In this document: piece by piece, positions 21,900 through 32,829 of the stretch
Position numbering within the stretch: the first letter of the stretch is position 1
How the letters are laid out: each line of letters opens with the position of its first letter
Assembly (NCBI RefSeq): GCF_029784135.1
Contig: NC_073745.1
Location: forward strand, 52,962,285-53,026,284
Direction: 5' to 3'
DNA from: Toxorhynchites rutilus septentrionalis
Lineage: Eukaryota; Arthropoda; Insecta; Diptera; Culicidae
DNA: 64,000 bases
Notes under the pieces: model-generated
Databases searched by the model: none
What the model saw: only the letters and a program-made list of their open reading frames with translations
What the model was told of the DNA's origin: nothing
Position numbers and translations under genes: made by a program

Positions 21900-22480
21900 T
21901 ATGTTTGTTTGCCGTTATCGTTACGTAACAAAATTTCACTTTTATTCCTGAACAAATTCACGAATCATGATTTTGTCATAGCTGGAAAATATCGGCTTAT
22001 TCCGTCTATTATCGCAGGATGCAAAATAAAGCTAGAGCTCCTCGATCATGCTGAAGTAGTTCTATGCAGTGTTCCAATATATGTTGTAGTTTTTTCAGGA
22101 AGGCACTGTTCTTCGAACGCATTTCTTCATGGGATCGATTTTCAATGTGTGTGCGAGCTACCTTAATTCGAGATTATTCGGTACCAAAGAATAACAAGCC
22201 AGTAACCATAATTAATGTGGGTGGAGGACCAGATGAGAACTCTCGTATTAAAAAGGTCATAGATATTTTCGATCTATTATTTTAATCAACTGAATGTTGA
22301 TGCAATATTAGTTGCTCCAAATTCTCCAGCACGCAGTGCATTCAACTGAGTTGGATTGTCCCCCTTTCCCGGCAGGTTAAATACTTCCTCGTGATCATGA
22401 GGGATCTCACTTGGACGAAAAACTCGAAACAAGAACCCGGAAATGGAAACAAACCATTTTTAGCAATCGATGGATATCCC
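21900..22480 (+). pseudogene. Degenerate DDE-like transposase-type ORF
   Basis: Frame-broken translation gives VIAGKYRLIPSIIAGCKI, SVPIYVVVFSGRHCSSNAFL, then NNKPVTIINVGGGPDENSRI and KKVIDI, and further on NSPARSAFN. I recognise this order (GKH-S-S, then VDGGPDENPRY, then TNAPGRSAFNRVE) from an unnamed protein family repeated in many animal genomes and probably transposase-derived. Here D of the expected DGGPDEN is changed to G (VGGGPDEN), and there are several frameshifts. Clade assignment is uncertain. Confidence 0.6.
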
Positions 22481-22499
22481 GTCAAAGCAAAATATAGGG

Positions 22500-22745
22500 G
22501 AAGGGTGGTGAAGACGGACACCTTAAGTAAACGTTGAATTTTTTCGTGAATTTCACGAAAAAATATTTAGCTATCTAACCACAAATTAGATAGTCTAGGT
22601 CTGTTTTTAAAATAAAATTTGTCTTTGAGGCCGACATTCGGCAAAATAAATGTGTCCGGCATTTTTGAAAAAATTAGATTGAGTCGGGAAAGACGGACAC
22701 CTGGGGTGGGAAAGATGGAAACTATCTTAAAATTCAGGTTTATGT
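22500..22745. repeat. Repeat with GACGGACACC motifs
   Basis: GGTGAAGACGGACACCTTAA at 22507-22526 and GGGAAAGACGGACACCTGGG at 22686-22705 are direct repeats around a 160-bp AT-rich centre. Probably part of an old MITE; no ORF. Confidence 0.4.
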
Positions 22746-23099
22746 ACTCGATGAATTTTGGTGGTCTTCAAATAGGCCTTAAAATGATCGAACAAAAAGG
22801 CTAGACTGAAATCACCTGAAGGACTTGCAATTTGTCTCATTTTTTCATGTTTCTTATCTGTTTTTTTTAAATAAATTTACCTCATTTTTAGCGTTACGTA
22901 ATTTGTGCACGACGCCTTACGTGAGATATTTTTATAATACAGATTTCACTGAAGAAGATCAATGATATGAGAAAAAATATATGAACCTTTGACTGGGTAG
23001 TACTCCCAGGCGGTTTATTGATAAATACGGAGAGTTTTGAAATTCTTGAATATGTGTTATTTATTTTAATTTTGAATGTACAGGTGACCGCATTTAAAA

Positions 23100-23180
23100 A
23101 ACATATTTTTCCTGTCCACGTGGACTCAGCGTATACCCCCTCACACCTCTCCGTGGACAAGCGTGGACATTTTATTGCAA
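23100..23180. repeat. GTGGACA-family repeat, copy 2
   Basis: CTGTCCACGTGGACTCAGCG, a C-rich centre, then CTCCGTGGACAAGCGTGGAC. Same arrangement as 19470-19575. Confidence 0.5.
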
Positions 23181-23214
23181 TTGTGTTGGAAACCACTTTT
23201 GAGTAAACACTACC

Positions 23215-23405
23215 AATGAGGTTTTCTGCAGCGAGAATTCGTTCCTCAAATACCTTGCCCAAGAAGGCAAGTTATCTAAAGTATTTTGCAATGGTCCCCG
23301 CATGTTCTGCCAAACAACTGTCAATGTCTTTCACATAAATTATTATTGAGAAGGGGGCTGAGACATGAGTATTGGAGCAGACCCATATAACTTCCGACAA
23401 AATGT
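23215..23405 (-). pseudogene. LINE reverse transcriptase fragment
   Basis: On the minus strand, 23390-23330 encodes a damaged RT motif (MGLLQYSCLSPLL-like against the usual GLPQGSCLSPLLYN), followed by IYVKDIDSCLAEHAGT. Frame changes are present. It resembles 25380-25690, so both may derive from one LINE family. Confidence 0.6.
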
Positions 23406-23844
23406 TGTGAGGAATTAAGATCCTAAAAATAGATATCAGGCCCCGAAATCTTCGAAGATGAAAAATGAATATCGACTATCCTCTCCGTCACTTCGCTCCG
23501 ACTAGCACTACTTCGACATTCGCCGTCAACATAATTTGCATTGACTAGAAAAAGTGAGGATGACTGATGAACTAGTTCAGTCAGTGGTTATTCTAACTGC
23601 CTTTTCATTCAACTGACTTCAATCCACATTTCTACCCCCTAGGAACGAAATTGTTACCCGCGTACGCAATCTTATTTTTATGTCCATATAAAGAGGAACG
23701 AAAAATTGATTTTTGATGCAAAAAAAAATAGTTACACCATTAATGGGCGGTTTATTGTCCACCCATCGTTATCAGGTATGCTATAAAGGTCCTCGTATTA
23801 GCATTAGTAGATAGCGTGCAAAATAGCGTCCACACACTGCATCA

Positions 23845-24298
23845 AGCAAATGGAGCCAAAGTTAGCATGTGAAGATTTTGGGGGACACGAAACGTTTCTG
23901 TGGTGAATAGAGTTTGTTTCGTGTCCCCCAATAGTAAATACCATTTTCTCCTCTCTAAGAAGGGAAGAGGGGAGAGGTCTGTCTTAATTCTATCATATTT
24001 TCTGTATCAAACATTTTTTCCATGTAACGCAGAAACATGTTATTTGCAAGTGGTTGAAAAATCTGGAACGAGAATTGTGTCTGAAGATAATCTGTTATTA
24101 TAATGATGAGTTTTGGTAGAAGTACTAGGAACTTTTTAGTAGAAGGTAAATTCAACGGAGTCGATTGAAAGATCAATGAATAAACAGTTGTGCTATTGGA
24201 CTCATGAACTTGCGCTTAGTAAGAAAACGTGAATGTTTGAAGATATTGATAACAAAAAACAAATTTTGGGCCGGACGAAGTTTGCTGGGTCAGCTAGT
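23845..24298 (+). mobile_element. Helitron-like repeat, 5'-truncated copy
   Basis: It enters inside the tandem portion (AGCAAATGGAGCCAAAGTTA) and continues through ACATGTTATTTGCAAGTGG and GCGCTTAGTAAGAAAACGTG to the standard 3' end ACGAAGTTTGCTGGGTCAGC TAGT. The CTAGT terminus, lack of inverted termini and AT insertion context suggest a Helitron or Helentron-derived non-autonomous repeat; this class is inference. Confidence 0.65.
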
Positions 24299-25370
24299 AT
24301 AGCATAAAACAAACTTAGCTTAGCGAGTCACAATATTTTCTGGGCTTACTTTCAAATATTGTCTTGTCGTAGTCTGGAATGATTTGCTAGGGTAAGTGGG
24401 GGTAATTTGGAAATGCAAATCAACCAATATGGTCTAAAAAAAGTCACATTGTACACTGAGCTACAATTGTTTTCTCTCGATGAATAATGTTTAATCATTA
24501 TAACAAGCTTTAATCAACCAATTATATAATGAAATATTGTAATGAAAGAGATGATTTTTGGACATTGAAATTTGATGTGGGGTGGATTGGACAGGTGTGT
24601 ATTTCTGTATTGCTCTATGTTATTCTTCGGATGCGGCCGACGAATGCTGCATGAATCTCTTCACTGTTATTCGAGCATTTTCAAACACTTTTGATGCTAT
24701 GTGCTTGATGGCCTGCGTTGCTCTTTCAAGGTCCTACTTCTTCCAACGTGGTCTGTCCATCCTTTTTTTCAATTCCACGGCATTTGGAATCAATTAGAAC
24801 GCAAGAAAAAATCTCAAACCTGTGTGACCAATCCACCCCACAGAAACGTGTTCATATCACAAAGCAGGCAAAACTTAAAATTCGGATTATTGAATTTAAT
24901 GGGAGTACCGGTAAGTTTTTTCTTTTTTCTTTAACAAATTAATGCTTTATTGTGCAAAAATCGTTACAAATTTAATATTAAAAGTATTGCCCATCGCTAG
25001 TCACAACTTAGTTCTATGTCTTCCAAGTCAAAATTACCACTTTTAAATTGTGCAAACCACGTCTGACACGTCCGCTCAGTTGGAGCATGGTCACCATAAA
25101 CTTCCACCAAAATGCGATGACTTTCCGAGCTTTTTTCTTCATATCGAAGTAATGAAGTAACACTACCCGCAAAAACACTCTCGTTGGTACGAAATTCGAC
25201 ATATTGAAAGTGGCAAAAAACTATGTTGTTTACACTTCAACTTTTTGACATATACTGAAAAAGACGCGCAATGACAGTAGCTTTCCAACGAATGTCTGAA
25301 AATTTGATTCACTGGAATAATAATCAAGTTACGCCATCTGTTGTAAAACCGAAGAAACTTACCGGTACAC
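24299..25370. other. Intron sequence with a possible MITE
   Basis: GTGGGGTGGATTGGACAG (24579) and the inverse-type string CTGTGTGACCAATCCACCCC (about 24820-24840) could be the ends of a small element around 24390-24850, but boundaries are not clear. No coding homology seen. Confidence 0.35.
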
Positions 25371-25379
25371 CTAATAGGA

Positions 25380-25690
25380 CAGTTACCACCCCATAATTTG
25401 CAAGTTTTCTTAGGCATGAAAATTTCCTGCAAGGTAATTATGAATGTCACTTACGTAGAAGTTGTACAAAAGGGGGCTTAAACATGAGCCCTGGGGGAGG
25501 CCCATTTAGGAAATCCGACTCACTACCGAATGTACGAGAGATAAATTCAAATGTTTCTCACAAAGCAAATTACAGAACATGTTATTCAATAGAGGAGGCA
25601 GACCTCGAAAGTGTAGTTCGTCTTACAGAATTGAGACTGATTCAAAGGATTCCTGTACGTCCAAGAAGACTGAAGCCATTTGTTTTTTTT
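25380..25690 (-). pseudogene. LINE reverse transcriptase core fragment
   Basis: Minus-strand translation: MASVFLDVQESFESVSIL (RT motif with F-D altered), then LPPLLNNMFCNLLCEKHLN, then MGLPQGSCLSPLLYNFYVSD followed by IHNYLA. The last run is an intact RT block (G-x-P-Q-G-S-x-L-S-P-L-L). It is interrupted by a deletion/stop after VSIL and another before MGLPQG. Typical of R1/LOA/Jockey LINEs in mosquitoes. The plus-strand frame at 25484 is its antisense. Confidence 0.85.
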
Positions 25691-26109
25691 TTAATTTCAT
25701 TCGTCCCCTTGCCCTTTTGCCCCTGTAGGGTGTGAACCACTGCGTCCATTATTTTGAACTCTTGTGGTATGACCCATTTTAATTCTGCTACATTACAAGC
25801 TTATCTGCTGCTTATTGATGCTCCGAGGTTTCGCTTTAGGTATTACAAAAGCGGTAAATACAGTGGCGTCTCGTGGCGCCCGTTCGAATTGTTCATAGGA
25901 CAGGTAGACAATCTCGGGAAAAAAAATAAAAAAATGTTTTTTATCATTTCATAGTTGTAGCATGTAGCATTTGTAGAGGAATTTTCGAAGGTAATTCATT
26001 TGTGATTTCCATATTATTCGGAATATCCTAATTTTCTTTTCTCTTTGGGTGAAGCTTCTCCACCGTGAATAATTTTTTGATCGGTTCATTTTTATTGAGC
26101 GCAAATGTA

Positions 26110-27290
26110 TGGGGCGGAATGGGCATACCTGCTTGGGGCATTATGACCAGGTATTTTTTCAACATAACCTGTAAAAACAGCTGTCAAAATTTGTAAACAT
26201 AGTTGAAAACAGTTAGATGTGGAATCATGGTGCGAAATTATCTCAGAACAAACGATTGTAAAAAGTGGCCACAGACCAGCATGAACGCGGCCACCGAAGC
26301 AGCGAAGACAAGTACGACAGTGTGACAAGCATCCTTAGTGCATTGTGTCCCGCGGGAAACACCTCAACGTTATTTACGTTGTGCAGACCCTTTGCTGCTC
26401 CATATTTCTCACCCTTTCAATAGTCAAAAGCAATTAGCCGAAATAGCTGGCTGGTTTTCGAAAGTGTCACCCACAAATCTCACTTCGGATACCAGAAGCA
26501 ACGTCCGCCGCCAGGACTAAATGATTCAATCGCGTTGCAGTCGGGAAATTCTACGACTTACTGGAAGACGTACAGCAGACATACAACACTCCACCAGAAA
26601 GGCAATTCAACATCGATAAAACATCAGTGATTCCGGTAACTAACGGTAACGGTCTTTTTTTTCCATAGGAGCAGCAAACTGAAAATTATTATCTTTATTC
26701 AACAGGTGCAGACCAAAAATTCCAAAATCCTAGCAATGCGGAAAAAGGCAGATGAGCGCTGAGTGCCGAGCAAGGAATAACCATTATAGAATATTCCTTA
26801 TGTTGTTACTGTGGGACACAATTCAGTTCCTCTACGGGTGGCAATAAACGGAACCAATGCACAGATATTCTCTGTTCCTGATTTGAACAACGTGAAATTG
26901 TAGTCCAATCACTTTGATCACATTGTTATTTTTTGTACATGCAAACTGAATGAAATCCAAAAAATACACGTGAAAGTTGCAAAATAGAATAAGCTTTCGT
27001 TTTATTAACTTGTTACGTTATTATCCTACGAAAACATGCTTAAATTATTGAATCAATAAACATGGTCATATTGTCCCGTAGTGTTATCGATCGACGGAAA
27101 TGGAACACATTTTTGAAAGTGTAATTTTCCCACATAAATCTTTTTTAAAGCGTATTCATACAATCTACATCGATCAATAAGGTTTTAAATCGTGAGGTTT
27201 TGATATGTAGCATAATTTGTAGATGTTCCTACAGGACAGGACGTTTCGTTCTTAGGGGGACCATATTGCCCCTATCTACCCTATATATAT
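26110..27290 (+). mobile_element. Degenerate pogo/Tigger-like element
   Basis: Within it, 26530-26900 translates with frame changes to GKFYDLLEDVQQTYNTPPER, FNIDKTSV, ILAMRKKADERR and EQGITIIEYS, followed by SSTGGN. This matches pogo/Tigger DDE transposases (FNxDET-x-V, K-x-x-x-x-x-x-G-x-x-T-S-A-E-R-G, then I/V). The first catalytic Asp is visible in NIDKT (usually NxDET/S). The flanks GGGGCATTATGACCAGG (about 26137) and GGGACCATATTGCCCC (about 27257) look like opposed termini, giving about 1.2 kb. Boundaries are approximate. Confidence 0.6.
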
Positions 27291-28525
27291 ATATATAAAA
27301 ATGGATTTCTGTCTATCTGTCTGTCTGATTTCGTATGGACTCGGAAACTACTGAACCGATCAACATGAAAATTGGTATGTAGGGGTTTTTGGGGCCGGGG
27401 AAGGTTTTCGTGATAGTTTGAGACCCCTCCCCCCTCTCTAAGGAGGGGCTGCCATACAAATTAAACACAAATTTCTGCATTACTTGAGAATTATTCAAGC
27501 AAATGAAACCAAATTAGGCATATTGAGGTTTTAGGGTACAATAAATGTTCCTATGGTTGTTAGACTCTCCACTCCCCTCTCTAAGGGGGGGGCTGCCATA
27601 CAAATGAAACACAAATTTCTGCATTACTCGAGAATTAATGAATCAAATGAAACCAAATTTGGCATGTGGAGATTTTAGGGTGCAATAAATGTTTCTATGA
27701 TGGTTACACTCTCAACTCCTCTCACAAAAGGGGGGGGGGGAGTGTTAGGAGGCTACAATGAAACAAATGAAACACAAACTTCTGCATGACTCGAGAACTA
27801 ATCAAGCACAATTTGGGATATGAGGATTTTTGGGTATGAGAAATGTTTCTATAATGGTATGACACCCCTCCCTCCTCTGGAATGAAGAGGGGGTCCAATA
27901 AAAATATTACACCTTTCAACTAAAAATATTCCAACCAAACATGACAATTGAAAATTTTCGGAAAACTCTGAAGGAAAAAAGGAAAATTCGGAAAATTAAA
28001 TTCCCATATGTTCTACAATTGCATAGTGACGAGTGCTGTTAGGCCATTCGATGTTTGCGCTAGCGAAATTGATCTTTGTTCGAAACTGGAAATGGATGTA
28101 ATGTGATGAAACGCACTCCTATATCTTCTTCTATCTATACAAAAAAAGGATCGCTGGATGTGTTGATAAGAGCAGAACTCGAGGAAGGAATTGCCCGATT
28201 TAGAGCTGTCTGTATTCTATCATATTTTCCGTATAAAACATTTATTCTATGTAACGGAGAAACATGTTATTTGCAAGTGGTTGAAAAATCTTGAGCGAGA
28301 ATTGTGTCTGAAAATAATCTGATATTATAATGATGAGTTTTGTTAGAAACACTAGGAATTTTATCGTAAAAGGTAAATTCAACGGGGTCGAATAGAAGAT
28401 CAATCAATAAACAGTTCTGCGATTGGACCCATGAACTTGCTCATAGTAAGAAAACGTGAATGTTTAAAGGTATTGATAACAAAAAACAAATTTTGGGCGG
28501 GACGAAGTTTGCCGGGTCAGCTAGT
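27283..28525 (+). mobile_element. Helitron-like repeat, full-length type, copy in tandem (first)
   Basis: It starts in (AT)n then AAAAATGGATTTCTGTC and GGACTCGGAAACTACTGAAC. The middle is a run of degenerate tandem units of about 115-135 bp (each with GGGGGGCTGCCATACAAAT, CACAAATTTCTGCATTACTC and a GGTTTTAGGGTRCAATAAAT). The 3' third is unique, and it ends GACGAAGTTTGCCGGGTCAG CTAGT at 28525. No protein is encoded. The next copy begins at the very next base. Confidence 0.75.
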
Positions 28526-30051
28526 ATATATATAAAAATGGATTTCTGTCTGTCTGTCTGTCTGATTTATATGGACTCGGAAACTACTGAACCGATCGCC
28601 ATGAAAATTTGTTTGTAGGGTTTTTTGGGGCCGGGGAAGGTTTTCATAATAGTTTGAAACCCCTCCCCCTATCTAAGGATGGGGGGGCTGCCAAACAAAT
28701 GAAACACAAATTTCTACATTATTCGAGAATTAATCAAGTGAATGCAACCAAATTATGCATCTGGAGGTTTTAGGGTACAATAAATGATTCTATGGTGGTT
28801 AGATACTCCTCCCACTCTCTTAGGGGGACTGCCATACAAATGAAACACAAGTTTCTGCATTACTTGAGAATTAATCAAGAAAATGAGACGAAATTTGGCA
28901 TATGGAGGTTTTAGGGTACAAAATAAACACAAATTTATGCATTACTCGAGAATTAATCAAGCAAACGAAACCAAATTTGGCATGTGAAGATTTTAGGATG
29001 CAATAAATGTTTTTACGGTGGTTAGATACACCTCCACTTTCTCTTGAGGGGGGGCTGCTATACAGATGAAACTCAAATTTTTGCATTACTCGAGAATTAA
29101 TCAAGCAAACGAAACCAAATTAGGTATATGGAGATTTTAGGGTTCAATAAATGTTTATATGGTGTTCACACGATCCACCCCTTTCTCTAAGGGGGGTGAG
29201 GAGGTGGTGCTGCTATGCAAATGAAACACAAATTTCTGTATTACTCAAAAACTAAACAAGTAAATGAAACGAAATTTGGCATGTGGAGGTTTTAGGGTGC
29301 AATAAATGATTTTATGGTGGTTAGATACTCCACCTCCCTCTCTTAGGGGGGAGGCTGTCAAACAAATGAAAGACAAATTTCTGCATTACTCGAGAATTAA
29401 TCAAGAAAATACCAAACTTGGCATGCGATGGTTTTATTTGTTTGAATTTAAATACATACATTTCCGCATAGTTCAAGAACTAATCAAGCAAACGGAACTA
29501 AATTTGGCATTTGGAGGTTTTATGGGGAAGAAACACTTCTAAGGTGGTTCGACATTCCTCACCCCTCTCTTAGGGTGGCCTGTCATACAAATGAAAAAAA
29601 AATTCGGCATAACTCGAGAACTAATCAGGCAAATGGAGCCAAATTTGGCATGTGAAGATTTTAGGGGGCACGAAACGTTTCTATGGTGAATACACACTCC
29701 TCCCCCCTAAGGGGAGAAGAAGGGAGAGGTCTGTCTTTATTCCATCATATTTTCTGTATCAAACATTTATTCCATGTAACGGAGAAACATGTTATTTGCA
29801 AGTGGTTGAAAAAACTTGAACGAGAATTGTGTCTGAAAATAATTTGATATTATAATGATGAGTTTTGGTAGAAGTACTAGAATTTTTTTAGTAAAAGCTA
29901 AATTCAACGGGGTCGATTAGAAGATCAATCAATGAACAGTTCTACGATTGGACTCATGAACTTGCGCTTAGTAAGAAAACGTGAATGTTTGAAGGTATTG
30001 ATAACAAAAAAACAAATTTTGGGCAAGACGAAGTTTGCCGGGTCAGCTAGT
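28526..30051 (+). mobile_element. Helitron-like repeat, second tandem copy
   Basis: It begins ATATATATAAAAATGGATTT directly after the CTAGT end of the preceding copy and ends GGTCAGCTAGT at 30051. It carries more tandem units than its neighbour (about seven). Same internal order. Open frames inside (29306-29542, 28871-29104) follow the repeat and are not genes. Confidence 0.75.
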
Positions 30052-30054
30052 TGT

Positions 30055-30160
30055 TGAATAATTTGAATACTCAAGCCCCTTGGCCTTGCGGAATCCATAT
30101 TGTGTATGCGAGAGTAGGTCGTTCATCGTTGTGAAGCGAAAATGATAACGGATTTTCAGC
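30055..30160 (-). pseudogene. LINE RT fragment
   Basis: The minus strand reads LLSHTQYGFRKAKGLEYS, the Q-Y-G-F-R-K block of LINE reverse transcriptases. Only about 100 bp remain, next to the Helitron-like repeat. Confidence 0.55.
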
Positions 30161-30164
30161 TAGA

Positions 30165-30560
30165 TTGGACAAACTTTTTAAATCAAAAAATATAAATGAA
30201 AATTATTTTCTTTGCATCAAATATGTTGCTCTATGTAGAAGAGTAACACATTTTTCCGCAAATGGTGAAAAAAACCTTGTACTGAAATAATATCTGGATA
30301 TAATTTTATTTTATAATAATGAATTTTATTAGGGATTTCAGAGAAAATATAGAAAATTGATTAAGCAGGGTTAAGTGCTACGTGTTTTATGCATACAAGT
30401 AACAACACGTAATAACTATCATTCAAATTTTAGGAATATGAAACTGCCTCAGGCCCACTAACCGGATAGAGAGTAAATTTCCTCACAAACATAGATTTTA
30501 ACACAAGATGTCGCATGGTATCCTAGACATCATGAATGATAGTGTCCCCGCCCTATTACA
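30165..30560 (+). repeat. Diverged Helitron-like 3'-region repeat, copy 1
   Basis: Collinear with 34205-34640, 44020-44365 and 52320-52830: TATAAATGAAAATTATTTTC, then an A-rich block, AATGAATTTTATTAGGGATT, CGTGTTTTATGC, and GAAACTGCCTCAGGCCCACT. It shares the GAAAATAATCTGATATTATAATGATGAG-like core with the young family, so it looks like an older relative. Confidence 0.6.
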
Positions 30561-31453
30561 GAAAAGATGGAGCGAGATCAGAAAATCCGGATTTGCATCA
30601 TTATTGCCCGTCATATCAATTTTGTCAACTTTACACGATCATTGTTATTGTCATTCTAATGAGGTAAAGACAATATTATTTATCGTGCAATGGACCCTTA
30701 AGAAATCTGCTTCTCGAATTTGACAGAATTGAGCTGTATTAAAGACCCGCGCAATCTGAGAAATCATTTGGATTGAGCCTGGGAGATGCGTTTCCATGAT
30801 GATACCAAATGATTCCTGAGAATCGGTTGTAAATTGTCCATGTTTTACACTAGAGTACATTAATTCACATTGCTAGTCTTATAATTTGGTTTTATCTTCA
30901 AAATACTCACATAAATTAGGCTTCAGAAACAGATAATTCCAAATTCTAAAATATGTTCTACATATTGATCAAATAATTTCACACCAATCATGAGACATTA
31001 AAGTCATCTGTGTCTGCGACGATGGAAACAATTTTGCAATCACAACATCACATCATTTGTGAACTTATCTGACCCATTTTCACATTCCTAAGCTTATGTT
31101 GCCAAAGCATGATTCTATTTTTCCCTCTCATTTTCAAAACCACGCAAGGTCAAACTACTTCAAAACGTTGAAAAACAAGAGCTCTCACACATTGCGAATG
31201 CGGCGTTTGCTCGCAAGGAGCATGGGTACCCACAGCATGTATTCTCGTTCTTCCTAAAACAAGAACATTTTTTACTCAAACTGTTTCTTTGGTGAGCTAA
31301 AATTAAACACGTCTATTCACTTTTACGTGGGCACCGTTTTATAGCAGATGACGCCTGTTCGAAACAGTTTTTGCATCCCATGTGAACATGCAATCGCAGG
31401 TGTATTTTCCGCCTTAACTGGCTGACTTAATTCTACAGTGCTGCTTGACTCAC
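30561..31453. other. Intron sequence, no gene
   Basis: The second coding intron of the PCM1-like gene. Open frames at 30508-30723 and 30651-30860 show no domain. The intron begins at 31453 with a strong gtgagt donor. Confidence 0.4.
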
Positions 31454-31628
31454 CGATTTCGTAGCACGTTCCTTCTCCCGGAGTGCGATTGTTTCTCGGT
31501 TTTAGTAGAAAGTTCTGTTGACCAGTATTTCCTTGATGCTGCTGTAGCTGCTGGGATTGACCTTGCTGATGCTGGCTATTGACGACCGCAGCAGCAGAAC
31601 CGGAGACCGTGGCCCAATCGACGAGAAC
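31454..31628 (-). CDS. PCM1/Combover-like protein, second coding exon
   Basis: Defined by an acceptor (actttttgttcaag, ending at 31629) and a strong donor ATCG/gtgagt at 31453. The start is phase 0, matching the 32259 donor; the end is phase 1, matching 18919. It encodes about residues 51-108: VLVDWATVSGSAAAVVN, Gln-rich sequence, then NFLLKPRNNRTPGEGTCYEI. The reading frame stays open upstream to an ATG at 31682 (MIFIDWLVLIAIVYFLFK), which could serve as an alternative first exon with a hydrophobic N-terminus. That hydrophobicity may simply reflect the pyrimidine tract of the acceptor. Readthrough past the donor stops at 31323. Confidence 0.72.
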
Positions 31629-32258
31629 CTTGAACAAAAAGTACACGATCGCGATTAGCACTAACCAATCGATGAAAATCATAGAGGAACAAAGTCCACA
31701 CAGAAGCGCGTGTGTGCTCGATGATTATTAGCTAGCTCAAGGCAACCGGATGGAAAATGCGATCGACTCGAGAAGATGTCCGCTCTAGACTGAAAAGCGT
31801 AGGTATGGATAATTCCCTCGTCGAGCAAACCATTCGAGTGCTCTGATCGGTGTGTGGGGAAAAATGATGGCGAAAACCGAAAAAGTCTAATAATAAACCG
31901 TTGCCGCGAGCACGAACGATCCCGATCGAAAACACACAGAAAACGATACCCGAAAGTAAACAGATTATTTCTACGCGGGAATCATTTGAGGAGTTTGAAA
32001 TTCGCCGGTTTTATTTTGTTACACCAGAACGAAAGTCAACTCAAGCAAGCATTTCAAGAATCAGCTGAGCCGGTAGCCGCAATGAATTGCGTGTGTAAAC
32101 AACACACAACTGTATACATGATGATTTGTTTTGTGTCGGCTTTTTTGTGTAATGAAATCAAAACATAAACATTAGCTTGATTGTGGTTGTTCGCAAATCG
32201 TTAGCACCCCCACACCTTGACCATCGATATGGGAAACCACAATACACACACTACTTAC

Positions 32259-32408
32259 ATTGAGCTGCTGCTGGAGATCCCGTCTGGTTGGAGCGACAAC
32301 TTCTCGGGGCACAGAATTCTTTTTCGAAGCTTTAGTTTTAGGCTTCGTGCCCGTCTGTCGGTTGTGGTTGCCGTTATTATTGTTATGGTTATTTGATCCT
32401 GGTGCCAT
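32259..32408 (-). CDS. PCM1/Combover-like protein, first coding exon
   Basis: The ATG at 32408 opens MAPGSNNHNNNNGNHNRQTG, a Lys-rich stretch and VAPTRRDLQQQLN, exactly 50 codons to the donor AAT/gtaagt at 32258. The exon is preceded by a good acceptor (cccatgcag at 32419), giving a 10-base leader before ATG. The upstream intron is 176 bp (32419-32594). No domain is expected this close to the N-terminus; its assignment rests on splice phase and position. The first coding intron is 630 bp. Confidence 0.72.
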
Positions 32409-32594
32409 TCTTCCCTAGCTGCATGGGACACCACAGGAGCAAAACCAAAAATGAAACAATTTATTAAATCCGATGACACAATGGAAGACATATTGGAATG
32501 AGCTCTATTTGCATTGATATGTTTTCACGAATTAAACTCTTGTTTACTCGTTATATACGGATATTTTATACTTTTGCAAACGCTCAGCACTTAC

Positions 32595-32766
32595 TTTACA
32601 ACGCGGAGTAAATATAACACGAATGGACACTTTTTATACACTGATTTTCACAGACTTTCACTTGTCCTGGAACCTTTCGGGCTCATCGTTCTGCTCTTTT
32701 TCACTGCTGGAACGAAACGATGACACGAAGCAGAAACACCACATCACACGTACACACCAGACTGCT
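32595..32766 (-). promoter_or_regulatory. Probable non-coding 5' exon of the PCM1-like gene, with two uORFs
   Basis: A donor TTGTAAA/gtaagtg at 32594 and a pyrimidine-poor, GT-rich leader suggest a 5' UTR exon. A CAGTCT initiator-like sequence at about 32763 is a candidate start. It holds two upstream ATGs: one opens a 28-codon frame (MWCFCFVSSFRSSS...), the other, in a different frame, a 12-codon frame (MSPKGSRTSESL). Both stop before the main ATG. uORFs of this kind often lower translation of the main frame. The exact transcription start is not determined. Confidence 0.5.
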
Positions 32767-32829
32767 GCGTTTACCACTATTATTGCAATATTGGGGAGAA
32801 AGTACGATTTGTTTTGATTTTGCAGGGGG

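Noticed and set aside
25484..25735. 83-aa plus-strand ORF beginning MSPGGGPFRKSD
   Set aside because: Antisense of a LINE reverse transcriptase motif (GLPQGSCLSPLLYN) on the minus strand.
28871..29542. Small ORFs in the Helitron-like repeats
   Set aside because: They follow the tandem units and vary between copies; no helicase or Rep motif.
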